A stretch of 64,000 bases of DNA from Fibrisoma limi BUZ 3 (lineage in GTDB: Bacteria; Bacteroidota; Bacteroidia; Cytophagales; Spirosomataceae): assembly GCF_000296815.2 (NCBI RefSeq), contig NC_019017.1:1-64000 (forward strand), read 5' to 3'. This document shows, piece by piece, positions 49,853-59,329 of the stretch (position 1 is the first letter of the stretch; each line of letters opens with the position of its first letter). The position numbers and the translations under genes were made by a program. Below the pieces are notes generated by a model. The model was given only the letters and a program-made list of their open reading frames with translations. It was not told the origin of the DNA and searched no databases.

Positions 49853-49951
49853 GTATTATACTATAAAAATCAAGTACACACCTTACCCTATTTATAAAAA
49901 GAGACAGAAGCGAGAAAGCTTCTGTCCTAAGTGGTAAATATTATGAGCAGA

Positions 49952-52093
49952 TCACGATTTCACTTTCTTTGCTTTTACCCAAGCCAGGTAGCCTTTAATA
50001 ATTTCTTTACACTCATCGGCCAACAGGGCTGCGGCCTCTTCCTCCGTTTTATTTCGTACTGAAGCTTTTACGGTACCATCTGTAATATAGATACCATACG
50101 GACCTTTACGAACTTCGTATTTCTTACCCACTTTAGCGATTAAACCTGCTTCGTTGAGGGCTTTAGCCGCCTGTTTCTGGGCCATCGCCTGATGAAGATG
50201 ATCGACAGTCACTTGATCGGGTTCTACATGTTGCAGGTTGTAGAACTGACCGTCGTAAGCAATGTACGTACCAAATTTTGATTGGCCAGCCCGGATTGGC
50301 TTTCCCTCGTACTCACCGATTAACTTGCTGGCCCCTTCTTTCGGGGCGGCATCCGCTACGGTTTGACTGGCCGCTTCGATTTGCTGGCGGTGACTGGTAT
50401 CGAAGCCGCTCACAACATCAATGAACTTGCGTTTGCCTGCCACAATTTCGTCCAGTTCTTCCTCAACATTGGCCGTAAATTCATAATCGACCATCCTGCC
50501 AAAGTGTTGCTCTAAAAATTCGGTGATCGAATTGCCGATTGAGGTTGGTACCAATTTAGCTTTATCTCCTCCCATTGACACAGACTCACTAGTGGAGCGT
50601 ACGCCCTTACCCGGTTGCCAGGTGAGGACCAGCGCCTGCACCTTTCGACCCGCAACGGTAGCCGTTTCAACGTACTGGCGATTGGTAATATTGGCTAAAA
50701 TACTGGCGTAGGTGCTGGGCCTGCCAATCCCCCGATTCTCCAGATCCTTAACTAAGGTGGCCTCGTCGTAGCGTCGTGGAGGCATGGTATAGGTTTGTTT
50801 GATGCGAAGCTGTTGGTGGGTTAGCGCATCGCCTGTTGATATAGCTGCGGTTAGGGTTTCTTCTTTTTCAGCATCCTCCTCGTCGCTTTCCTGATAGACC
50901 CGCAAAAAGCCGTCGAACTCGAGTACGCTGGCTTTTGCCTGGTAAATATCCTGGGGGTCGCGCTCGGCGATGGTGACCACCGTTTGCTGGTAACGGGCCG
51001 CTGCCATTTGACTGGCCAGCGCGCGGGTATAGATCAACCGGTATAGTTTCTGCTGATCATCATCATCACCAGCGGCCGAATTTTCAAAGTGTGTCGGCCG
51101 AATAGCTTCGTGGGCTTCCTGGGCAGACTCTTTCGATTTAAACCGACGAGCCAGAAAATACTCCGTACCGATATTGGCTTCTACGTGCGCTTTTATGGCC
51201 GCTACGGCTTCTTCGCTCAAGTTAGGACTATCCGTACGCATATAGGTAATATGACCGCTCTCAAATAATTTTTGGGCCACGTCCATAACTTTCTTAGCAT
51301 TCCACTTAAACTTTTTGATGCCGTCCTGTTGCAGCGTTGAGGTCGTAAAGGGAGCTGGGGGCGTCTTTTCAGTGGGTTTAGTTTGCACGTCGGCCACAAC
51401 AAACGATTTGGCATCGGCACTTTGCAGATAGCTACGCGCGGCTGCTTCATCGGCGAATATGGCCGGACGCGTTGCTTTGATTATCTCGCCGGCTGGGGTT
51501 ATAAATTCGCCACTGCCTCGGTACGAAAATTTTTCGGCGAATTCCTGGATGGTTCGTTCCCGCTCGACGACTAACCGGAGGGCTACTGATTGCACCCGGC
51601 CTGCCGAGAGCTTTCCGCCAAGTTTTTTCCAGAGTACGGGTGATATTTCGTAGCCTACCAATCGATCAATTGCCCGGCGAGCCTCTTGAGCCGAGATCAA
51701 TTTCAGATCTAACCCCCGCACGTTGTTGAGAGCACTTTGCAGGGCTTTCTGAGTTATCTCCTGAAACGTAACCCGCTGCGCCTGCGCCAAGGGAATTTGT
51801 AAGACCTGTGACAAATGGTACGCAATGGCCTCTCCTTCCCTATCTGGGTCGGTGGCCAGCAACACGTTCTCTTTACCGATTTGACTCACAAGGTAATGCA
51901 GTCGTTTTACGACATCCTGTTTTTCACTATATACCTGGTAATCCATCTTATAACCAGCCTGCCGATTGATACCCAGCTCTTTGGCTGGTAGGTCGCGGAT
52001 GTGCCCTACGCTGGCCGCAACCTCGTAGCCGGAGCCAAGTAACGATTTAAGCTTTTTAATTTTATTGGGAGATTCCACAATTAGTAGTTTCAT
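49952..52093 (-). CDS. topA: DNA topoisomerase I (type IA)
   Basis: A 713-residue enzyme. The N-terminal Toprim domain has VESPNKIKKL with catalytic Glu7 and TDPDREGEA with Asp82/Asp84. Domain IV/III carries the active-site YMRTDS with Tyr284. The C-terminal part has repeats such as FGTYIAYDG and YGIYITDG rather than a full set of zinc fingers, as in Bacteroidota TopA. It relaxes negative supercoils; a copy on an accessory replicon likely serves replication or transfer. It lies downstream of the Toprim-primase-like gene. Confidence 0.93.
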   Translation of the reverse strand: MKLLIVESPNKIKKLKSLLGSGYEVAASVGHIRDLPAKELGINRQAGYKMDYQVYSEKQDVVKRLHYLVSQIGKENVLLATDPDREGEAIAYHLSQVLQIPLAQAQRVTFQEITQKALQSALNNVRGLDLKLISAQEARRAIDRLVGYEISPVLWKKLGGKLSAGRVQSVALRLVVERERTIQEFAEKFSYRGSGEFITPAGEIIKATRPAIFADEAAARSYLQSADAKSFVVADVQTKPTEKTPPAPFTTSTLQQDGIKKFKWNAKKVMDVAQKLFESGHITYMRTDSPNLSEEAVAAIKAHVEANIGTEYFLARRFKSKESAQEAHEAIRPTHFENSAAGDDDDQQKLYRLIYTRALASQMAAARYQQTVVTIAERDPQDIYQAKASVLEFDGFLRVYQESDEEDAEKEETLTAAISTGDALTHQQLRIKQTYTMPPRRYDEATLVKDLENRGIGRPSTYASILANITNRQYVETATVAGRKVQALVLTWQPGKGVRSTSESVSMGGDKAKLVPTSIGNSITEFLEQHFGRMVDYEFTANVEEELDEIVAGKRKFIDVVSGFDTSHRQQIEAASQTVADAAPKEGASKLIGEYEGKPIRAGQSKFGTYIAYDGQFYNLQHVEPDQVTVDHLHQAMAQKQAAKALNEAGLIAKVGKKYEVRKGPYGIYITDGTVKASVRNKTEEEAAALLADECKEIIKGYLAWVKAKKVKS

Positions 52094-52198
52094 AGCTATA
52101 CGCGCTGAAAATGTTGAAGGGGTTGACGCAAGTAAACGGGGAGGAAGCTGCTTGGAGCGGACCGTATTTTAGGGATAAAGGCAGAGTCAATAACCCTA

Positions 52199-53827
52199 TT
52201 ATATACGCTGCTCGTTGCCTAGATTAGGCTCAAGGCGTTGCCGGTTAGCCTGCGTTTTAAAGTTTTCCGCAAAGTTTTTTTCAATACCGGCTGGTGTCAG
52301 TCGAACCTCGCCCAGCGGGATAGGACGTAATTGATTAGGGCCTGCCTTCACAATTTGCAGTTCAGTGCCGACCGGTAATGCTTTTTTGGGCAAGTCCTTT
52401 TCGATATAAAGCCGGGCGGCTTCCTCACTAGCAAATCGACCAACAACTTGCCCTTTCTCCTGATTAATTATCAGAATGGGTCGCTTCACCTGGCGAAGTT
52501 GTTCCGCTTTTAAGTCTTCATTGAAATCCTTGCCCCTGGGCCGCGCGATGGCGACCGAACGCGAGAATTGACCGTGTTGAATGAGGTGATTATTTACCGT
52601 GTTGAGAATGGCAGTATTAATTGGAATTTCCAGGGTAGGCACTTTGGTGTCCCCTCGCCAATGAAACATATTTTTCTTTATATCCGCACTTAACTCACCT
52701 GCCGTTTCGGGCATATAGGTTTTCATTGTTTGGTTGTGTTCTTCGATTAAGGCGGAAAAAACGCGCTGGAGCGTTGGTGAAGACACCTGTAAGGCTACGT
52801 ACCCTTGCTGGCTGGCCTGAGTCAAGGCTAAACTATCTTTTGACAAAGCCGTTAAGGCGGTAAGTGCGTAACGAGCTCCCTTATCGTCGTTATCAAAACC
52901 GAATACTAGCTGGGTTGACTTGTTCATGAATCGCTCCAGCGTCGTTAGGTTATCCAGTGACAAGCTCCCCCCAATCGAAGCGTACCGGCTGTCGGTCTGG
53001 GGATGCAGGCCCGTACTTAGCTCCAGTTGGCGGAAGGATAAAAGGTCAATAGCGCTCTCCCCAACAACGAGCCGCTCGGTAGGGGTTTCGTTAGCGTTGG
53101 AGATCCACACCCCGTTCCTTCGGTCGGAGCCTACTGCATGGCTTTTGAAGGTTGACGTGCGCAGCTCTAAACCGTTGATGGCCTCGCCGTCGCCGGGAAT
53201 ATAAGGAAACGCAATATTCTCCAGGACCCGCTCCCCATTGGGGGGTTGCTCATTACCGGCCAAAGAAACGGGCTTACCCTCGTCAAAATATACCCGCTGG
53301 GTAGCCACTGTTCCCGAAAATTGGGCCGAGGTGAGTAGATCGGGCAGGATGTGGCGTTCTTGGGTCAGGTAATTTTTGGCTGGTAGTTGACTGAGCTTAT
53401 AGTGCTCGAGAGAAAATTCTTTTTCATTGCTAGCCTCTTTGTAGCTTGTATGAATAAAGTTTTCTAACTTTTTAACCGTTTGCTTTTGTTCAGGAACGAT
53501 ACCTAAGTAATCCTTCAGTACATCATTAATGCACTGCGCCGGGGTCCGGTTGGGGTTATTATACTGGCTGAAACAGCTCGTTAGCCGGTTCGAAATAAAA
53601 TTGATCAGCGTACCGCGATCCGAGTACGAACCGGTTTTGAAGTACACTTGATTGGCTGGATCATTTGGATTCTTGATTACAATATGATCATCAAATGCCT
53701 GGTTGTAGAGTACAGGCATCGTCTTCCCTTTTTTGGGTTGCCATTCATACCCCGCATGGAGAGCCAGTTCAATAATTGATATCTGACTTCGATAATCCTG
53801 AAAACTGGGTTGGTTGTAGGTAGGCAT
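52199..53827 (-). CDS. Toprim-domain protein (DUF3991-like, mobilization/primase type)
   Basis: 542 residues. The N-terminal 100 residues are a DUF3991/CHC2-like zinc-less region (YFKTGSYSDRGTLINFI). The Toprim core follows: VVGESAIDLLSF with Glu257, and FGFDNDDKGA with Asp312/Asp314/Asp315. A C-terminal extension binds nucleotide or DNA by inference. Such proteins travel with Bacteroidota relaxases and may prime the transferred strand. It faces the divergent lipocalin-like gene. Confidence 0.75.
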   Translation of the reverse strand: MPTYNQPSFQDYRSQISIIELALHAGYEWQPKKGKTMPVLYNQAFDDHIVIKNPNDPANQVYFKTGSYSDRGTLINFISNRLTSCFSQYNNPNRTPAQCINDVLKDYLGIVPEQKQTVKKLENFIHTSYKEASNEKEFSLEHYKLSQLPAKNYLTQERHILPDLLTSAQFSGTVATQRVYFDEGKPVSLAGNEQPPNGERVLENIAFPYIPGDGEAINGLELRTSTFKSHAVGSDRRNGVWISNANETPTERLVVGESAIDLLSFRQLELSTGLHPQTDSRYASIGGSLSLDNLTTLERFMNKSTQLVFGFDNDDKGARYALTALTALSKDSLALTQASQQGYVALQVSSPTLQRVFSALIEEHNQTMKTYMPETAGELSADIKKNMFHWRGDTKVPTLEIPINTAILNTVNNHLIQHGQFSRSVAIARPRGKDFNEDLKAEQLRQVKRPILIINQEKGQVVGRFASEEAARLYIEKDLPKKALPVGTELQIVKAGPNQLRPIPLGEVRLTPAGIEKNFAENFKTQANRQRLEPNLGNEQRI

Positions 53828-53855
53828 TTTTTATCCAATTAATAACAAATAACAT

Positions 53856-54347
53856 ATGAAACGTTTGATTCTTTTCGCAACACTTACCCTCCTTTGGAAT
53901 TGTAAAAAATCAGGTGGTGACCAGGTAACTCCCGCGTTCGATCCGGCGCTGGTAGCCGGTAGCTGGAAACTCCAGGCGTTAACCACTGACCCGCCGGAAA
54001 CAGGCGTTTGGGGTAAAAATGTTACTGACCTGCTAGCTGCTTATCGTCAACAGATTGGCGACGAGTGTATCGATACCTTTCGCATGAACATGACCAGCGC
54101 CGGAAAAATAGCAAGGACAACTACGGACAATTGTGATTCTCGGACGCTGACCCTGTTTGGTTTTACCGAAAGAGGTACCTGGAAAGCGTCCGGCTCAACC
54201 CTGAGCGTTTTGTCACCTTACGCATCCGGCGATTATTTCAATGTGACGGTTGATCAAACTACGATGATCTGGCACCGCCACATTGATTTAGTCGACAGCC
54301 CCGACAAGCAGACGCATACCGTTACGCTTACTTGGTCAAGACAGTAA
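53856..54347 (+). CDS. Lipocalin-like lipoprotein
   Basis: 163 residues with a short lipoprotein signal ending LWNCKKS. After it comes AGSWKLQALTTDPP, the start of a lipocalin-like beta-barrel (DUF4923/DUF5004 type), and ERGTWKASGSTLSVL. It would be a periplasmic or outer-membrane lipoprotein binding a small hydrophobic ligand. It is alone on the plus strand between two backbone genes, which suggests cargo. Confidence 0.6.
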   Translation: MKRLILFATLTLLWNCKKSGGDQVTPAFDPALVAGSWKLQALTTDPPETGVWGKNVTDLLAAYRQQIGDECIDTFRMNMTSAGKIARTTTDNCDSRTLTLFGFTERGTWKASGSTLSVLSPYASGDYFNVTVDQTTMIWHRHIDLVDSPDKQTHTVTLTWSRQ

Positions 54348-54357
54348 GCTAAGCTGG

Positions 54358-55749
54358 TTAAACACTGAGACCTTGATCCTTCTGGTTTTTTTTGTGTTTA
54401 GTCTGACTTCGATTCTTAGTTGGCTCTTTCTTAGCGATGGGTTCCCCGACTATGGCAATTTCGGGGTCAATACCCTTATTTTTTGATTCTGCTTTCTTAA
54501 GTTTCTGCTCGGGTAGTTTGTCTTTCGTGGTAGCACCTCCGGCCGACGTGCCCTGTAACTGATCGGAGGTGCGTTCCATTTCCTTCGCCGTTCTTAGATC
54601 AATGGTTTGCTTGATTGCCTCCGATGGGGGCGAAAAGCTTAGGCTTCGTTTACCTGCTGACACCTGGACATCGGCATCAAACTTTTGACCGTTCTCACCG
54701 GTCAAACCGGTCAAACGAATGGCACCACCCTGCTCCAGCGTTTCCTGCTGTTCTTTGGACAAAGTAACCCCTTTTATTTGAACAGGAATGTGAACCCGGT
54801 CAGCGCGCCATACCATCAAGGAGTTGGTCTCTTGATCCACTCCTACATACCCTTTGAATTTTTGCTTCGTAGATTGGTCCTCCAATTCAACTTGTTTCCC
54901 TAACTCCCCTTTTTGTTTTAACGTGTCTTTATCCTCCTGGCTAAAGCTGTACCCCCATTTCTGATCGGGCACCATCACCGATTGCTTGATGGATTGAAAG
55001 TAGGGCTTTACTTCCTCCCCTTGGTTTACTAAATAAATCTTACCTCGTAGCGGGGTGTCCTGACCGTTGTACTCAGCCTTGAAATCTATAACTCCCGTTT
55101 TTTCGCCCTTTAATAGCCGGTCAAGATTACCTGTTTCGGCGAGCATTTGCCGCGTTAGACCGAATTTTTCCAAGGAGGCTTCCACATCCTGCCATTGGTA
55201 GCGTGTTTTTTTATCCATGTCTAGCTGAGGGTTTTCCTCCAGATTGTACGCTTTCTTAAAATTGTGTAAGAAGTTAGCCAACAGTCCTCCATTAATAATC
55301 TCAAGGCTCCTATCCGGTTGTTTTTGTTTGGCTTGCTCATCCCCAACTTTTCGTTCCGTATCGGGTAGCGGTAGAGCAGGTTCTATCTTTTCAACCCGGT
55401 AGATCCGATCCGTTTGAATACGGTCAAAAACCGGATCTTGTACAATCAGGTGAAGCTCCCAGAGGTAGTCCACCATCTTTTTTTGCAAATCCTTGTCTTG
55501 GGGAACATTCAGCGTCTTAACCTTTTCGGCAAGTTCATCCTTTTCTAAACGCCCGTCCCGCAAGGCCCGGCTTATTTCATCGTTGCTTAAAAAGCCATCA
55601 TTTCCTAAATACTGTCGAAGTTCCTGAAACTCCTCCGGCAAAAGCAGTTCATAGAACTGTTCTTTAAGTTGTTCGGCTTCGGGGGCTTCCCTTTCGAGGG
55701 GGGTAACTTTAAGGGAAGGTGCCGGCTTGGGATTGTTTCGTTTTGCCAT
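54358..55749 (-). CDS. DUF3945/DUF4099-type conjugative-element protein
   Basis: 463 residues, charged, without membrane segments. A helical N-terminal region is followed by two related modules each with SQEDKDTLKQKGELGKQVEL and LSKEQQETLEQGGAIRLTGL, the repeat type of DUF3945 in Bacteroidota conjugative elements. The family accompanies topoisomerase and mobilization genes; function unknown. The promoter region is shared with the divergent M23 peptidase gene. Confidence 0.75.
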   Translation of the reverse strand: MAKRNNPKPAPSLKVTPLEREAPEAEQLKEQFYELLLPEEFQELRQYLGNDGFLSNDEISRALRDGRLEKDELAEKVKTLNVPQDKDLQKKMVDYLWELHLIVQDPVFDRIQTDRIYRVEKIEPALPLPDTERKVGDEQAKQKQPDRSLEIINGGLLANFLHNFKKAYNLEENPQLDMDKKTRYQWQDVEASLEKFGLTRQMLAETGNLDRLLKGEKTGVIDFKAEYNGQDTPLRGKIYLVNQGEEVKPYFQSIKQSVMVPDQKWGYSFSQEDKDTLKQKGELGKQVELEDQSTKQKFKGYVGVDQETNSLMVWRADRVHIPVQIKGVTLSKEQQETLEQGGAIRLTGLTGENGQKFDADVQVSAGKRSLSFSPPSEAIKQTIDLRTAKEMERTSDQLQGTSAGGATTKDKLPEQKLKKAESKNKGIDPEIAIVGEPIAKKEPTKNRSQTKHKKNQKDQGLSV

Positions 55750-55776
55750 ACTTGTAGCGTGATTTACGTATTTTTG
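55742..55776 (+). promoter_or_regulatory. Promoter of the M23 peptidase gene
   Basis: TTTG (55742-55745), 23 bases, TATTTTTG (55769-55776), then the ATG only three bases later, so the transcript should be leaderless. The promoter lies inside the 5' end of the divergent DUF3945 gene. Confidence 0.55.
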
Positions 55777-55779
55777 TTT

Positions 55780-56610
55780 ATGCGTATTTCGACACAGATA
55801 CTTCTTTTCATTCCGTTGTTGATTGGCTCAAATGCTGGTTTTTCGCAGGGGGTGTTCACCTCGCCCGCCCAGCTTTCCACCTATTCACAACCAGTTTCTG
55901 CTGACACGTCTGCCCACTCCGGTGGGCATTCATTTCCAATTACCTACCTGGATCAGACCAACTCGCTGGCCAGCTTATCCAGGCCCGTTTCTGTATCCCT
56001 AGCGGCTAAGCCAGAAAACGACAGTTTACACTTTCTACGGTACGTCGATAGCCTAGCAATTGGTCGGGTATCGTCCAGTAGTCGTACGGAAACAAGTCAA
56101 AAAGGCGTTACTGATCGGGATCGTGCTTTGTACCGGTTACGTGACGTTCCTTCCATTTTACCCTTTTACGTGCCAGCCAGTAAAGTAACGGGCTTGGCCA
56201 GGACCCGAATGAGTTCAGGATTTGGAATGCGTCAACATCCGGTCTTGGGCAGTCTTGTTTCGCATGCGGGCATCGATTTACCGGCACCGTTGGGGACCTA
56301 CGTATATGCAACTGCGGATGGCTTCTGTCGGCAAGTAATCAACCAACCTGACGGAATAGGATTGGCCATCTATCTAACGCACGGTCGAGGACATCAAACG
56401 CTCTATGGCCACTTACTATCAAGCTCGGTTAAACCTGGCGATTTTGTCCAGCGAGGGCAGGTTATCGGCCGGGTGGGCGTATCGGGTATGACCACCGGCC
56501 CACACCTGCACTATGGCGTTCGCTACAACGGGCAGGTTGTTGATCCCCTACCCTACTGCTTTTTGCTGTCAAAAACGGCAAAACAAACCACCACCCTAAC
56601 CAGAAAATAG
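55780..56610 (+). CDS. M23 family metallopeptidase (LytM-like)
   Basis: About 276 residues from the ATG at 55780, directly before a signal peptide. The catalytic LytM domain has HAGIDLPAPLG (HxxxD, Zn ligands) and GPHLHYGVRY (HxH), preceded by SSGFGMRQHPVLG. It cuts peptidoglycan cross-bridges. On a mobile element it may open the wall for the transfer machine. Its upstream part is a Ser/Thr/Pro linker. Confidence 0.88.
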   Translation: MRISTQILLFIPLLIGSNAGFSQGVFTSPAQLSTYSQPVSADTSAHSGGHSFPITYLDQTNSLASLSRPVSVSLAAKPENDSLHFLRYVDSLAIGRVSSSSRTETSQKGVTDRDRALYRLRDVPSILPFYVPASKVTGLARTRMSSGFGMRQHPVLGSLVSHAGIDLPAPLGTYVYATADGFCRQVINQPDGIGLAIYLTHGRGHQTLYGHLLSSSVKPGDFVQRGQVIGRVGVSGMTTGPHLHYGVRYNGQVVDPLPYCFLLSKTAKQTTTLTRK

Positions 56611-56614
56611 TGGA

Positions 56615-56935
56615 CTACCGATTCGGTTTGTCCAGCTCATCCAACGCTTCCCGAAAAACCTCTAAGAGCTGAAGCTTTTGCTCATTAACGTTCGATTCGG
56701 TGGCCATGATGGTAAACGCCGTGTTGGGGTCGCTAAGTAGCCAAGCGGGGTTGATGCTGCGTTGATTCACGTAGTAATTCAGGATCTGCATTAACCGGTT
56801 ACTACTGATCTCCATTGAAGTTTCAGCGCGGTGAAGCATGGGTTGTTTAATACCAATGGCGGTGGCTGCCTCAGCCTGGGTCAAGCCCAGTTCAACGCGG
56901 GCTAATCGCAATCGGGTATGTAAACTTTCCAACAT
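56615..56935 (-). CDS. XRE-family transcriptional regulator
   Basis: 106 residues with an N-terminal helix-turn-helix: RLARVELGLTQAEAATAIGI and QPMLHRAETS. A C-terminal helix (KLQLLEVFREALDELDK) may dimerise. It ends five bases from the M23 gene and lies before the coupling-protein gene, so it may set transfer-gene expression. Confidence 0.8.
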   Translation of the reverse strand: MLESLHTRLRLARVELGLTQAEAATAIGIKQPMLHRAETSMEISSNRLMQILNYYVNQRSINPAWLLSDPNTAFTIMATESNVNEQKLQLLEVFREALDELDKPNR

Positions 56936-57001
56936 TATTCTCCGCGTCTAATTCGTGTTAATTATCCGCTAAATAATGACATAGAACTGAGATTTTATAG
57001 A

Positions 57002-59101
57002 TTAATCTTCATCGGCCTCCTGATACTGGCTGACCAGGTGTTGTAACGAAGGGTCGTTACTCAACCGGTTTAGCTCGGCTTCAACCAGCGCTTTAATATC
57101 TCGTTTAACTTCCTTGAAGTTGTCAGCCACGAGTTGATTCATTTCCTGATCCGTATACTTTTCCATCTCGGGACGGACAGGAATTTTGGCAAGGTTTTTT
57201 AGCTGATTGAGCATGTCTGGTTCGACCACCAGTTGTCCATGAAACGTCTTGAGTTTTACTTGCTGATCAATATTGTCGGCTACACTTCCCACAAACGAAC
57301 CTTGCGATAACGTCGATATTTTACTTTCCGGAATCATCGGCTCCATTCGCTCCGACAAACTAATATTGGTATCCCGCTCATTGATGGACACGGATCGGGA
57401 TTGCTGCCGAATTTTCCCAAATCGACTGGAGAGGTCTTTGGCCGTCTCACCCAGCACCTGACCGGCGAAAATGTTACCTATGGTGCTCCACATTACTTCG
57501 GCTTCTTTATCGCCGTACTGTTGTTTAAGTTGTGATTTATCCTGGATGCCTAAGCAGGTTGAAATCCTGTTGCTGCGTGCCGTGTTAATTAAATTGTGCA
57601 GACCCAGCATATAAATTGTCGGTAACTCATCAATGATTAACGAGCATTTGTGTTGACCTTCTTTGTTGATCAGTTTGATCATTCGTGAATTGATAAGGCC
57701 AATGACAATGCCCTGTGTATCTTTTCGTTCCTGGTTGTTACCCAGGCAAAGTATTTTGGGTTCAGCCGGATTATTTATGTCCAGACTAAAGTCATTTCCG
57801 GTTAGCACCCAATAGAGGGCCGGACTAGCGATACGCCCCAGCGCAATTTGAGCTGAAGCAACCTGGCCTTCCAACTGGTTGTTCGCTCCCCGTAGTAAAG
57901 CTGAAGCAAACGGGCTGAGCAATAACTCAATATCTTCTTCGGATTGCAGGATGGGAAACAATTTTTCTTTTACGACCGAAATCAGTTCAATGGCGTGGGG
58001 TAAGGTGCACATAAACCGTCCGTCATGTTGGCTACCCGTTTGCGCGGCCTCACCGAGCATCCGATCGTCATATTTTTTAAGGTACCATATCACCGAAGCC
58101 AAAAGGTTTATTGGCGAGTCCACAAAGAAATCGCCCGATTTGGTAATCCAATCCCGGTTGATGTTGAACATGACAATCTTGGCCGCGTCAATGGCATCCT
58201 GTATGTCAGTCATCTTGGTAGGCAGTAATGGATTCACGCGCAGAGACTCCCGAGGCTTATCAAAGTTTACGTTACAAAAGGTTGGTAAGGCCCCTTTCTT
58301 GCCGTCCTGACCTATATTCAAGTCAGGATAGTTATCCTTATTCTTTAAGTAGTACGTGTAAGCAATTCGGGTAAGGGACGGGTACTTAATATCATACACC
58401 ATCATTGAAAACCCTTTTTCAATATGTTGACGAATGAAATTATTGAGTACCGCAAACGACTTACCTGAACCGGGTGTACCCACGATCATCGTCGCGCGGT
58501 AGGGGTTTATGATATTAACCCACCCCTGACGTTGCTGCTTGCAATAGATGTAGTTTATGGGAATGTTTACCGAATCCGGATTCTCTAGTTTTTCTTCCTG
58601 GTGCAGAAATTGTTCATTCTCTTCATTGTAGGGATCTTCCCGTAAGGTGAAGCCTATGATGCGCCTGGCCAAGCTTACCGCGCTCAATAACAATATGAAA
58701 CCGGATACCGTCGTGGCAATGTAGAGTCCGTTGCGGATGTCTACGTTTACCGACGACATCCGTAGTAGAAAAAAGTTTCCCACAAAAAGTATGAACCCTG
58801 GAATAGCGTTGGACCATACTGTTGCCCAGGTAGTCGTTAGGTCTTTTTTGGGTCGATTCGCCCAGCCGTAAAGTCCCAGCAGACCCAGACAGATCAGCTT
58901 TGTATAGATGGTATTGCTGAAAAGGTGACTCTGCTGGTTAAACTTGATTAAGAACCTGTCGATAATATGCCAGGTATACCCCCGTGCGTCAAAACTATCA
59001 AAACAGAAATAGTAGACATGTGTCATTAAAATCACGAAACTGATCGTAAGCACCCCCCTGTGTACCCAGTCAATTTGCTGTTGTTCGTTTTGATTGCCCA
59101 T
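57002..59101 (-). CDS. mobC: TraG/VirD4-type coupling protein (MobC, YWFCY type)
   Basis: About 699 residues from the ATG at 59101. Four membrane segments fill the first 150 residues, the first with HVYYFCFDS, matching the YWFCY N-terminal motif. The ATPase domain has Walker A VGTPGSGKS and Walker B SLIIDELPTIY; a TraM-recognition region follows. It links the relaxosome to a type IV secretion channel and drives DNA with ATP. No other transfer genes are present here, so the element may use a channel from elsewhere. Confidence 0.88.
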   Translation of the reverse strand: MGNQNEQQQIDWVHRGVLTISFVILMTHVYYFCFDSFDARGYTWHIIDRFLIKFNQQSHLFSNTIYTKLICLGLLGLYGWANRPKKDLTTTWATVWSNAIPGFILFVGNFFLLRMSSVNVDIRNGLYIATTVSGFILLLSAVSLARRIIGFTLREDPYNEENEQFLHQEEKLENPDSVNIPINYIYCKQQRQGWVNIINPYRATMIVGTPGSGKSFAVLNNFIRQHIEKGFSMMVYDIKYPSLTRIAYTYYLKNKDNYPDLNIGQDGKKGALPTFCNVNFDKPRESLRVNPLLPTKMTDIQDAIDAAKIVMFNINRDWITKSGDFFVDSPINLLASVIWYLKKYDDRMLGEAAQTGSQHDGRFMCTLPHAIELISVVKEKLFPILQSEEDIELLLSPFASALLRGANNQLEGQVASAQIALGRIASPALYWVLTGNDFSLDINNPAEPKILCLGNNQERKDTQGIVIGLINSRMIKLINKEGQHKCSLIIDELPTIYMLGLHNLINTARSNRISTCLGIQDKSQLKQQYGDKEAEVMWSTIGNIFAGQVLGETAKDLSSRFGKIRQQSRSVSINERDTNISLSERMEPMIPESKISTLSQGSFVGSVADNIDQQVKLKTFHGQLVVEPDMLNQLKNLAKIPVRPEMEKYTDQEMNQLVADNFKEVKRDIKALVEAELNRLSNDPSLQHLVSQYQEADED

Positions 59102-59329
59102 TGTTATTACTGTCAAAGTGATTATTGTCTGTTACTGCATTCAGCTTTTGAAAAGATTTCGGTTTATTTGGCTTGTCTGCCACTTTAAAATGTGCCTGTG
59201 GGACACATTCGTCCCCAAAAAAAAGGGGTTCGTCCCCACTATGATTTTGTTTGTCCTCATAAGCCTCTGTGCTTTTATTTTATTGATTTAAGCCCCCCTT
59301 TACGCTCTATACAAATATACTTTACTAGC

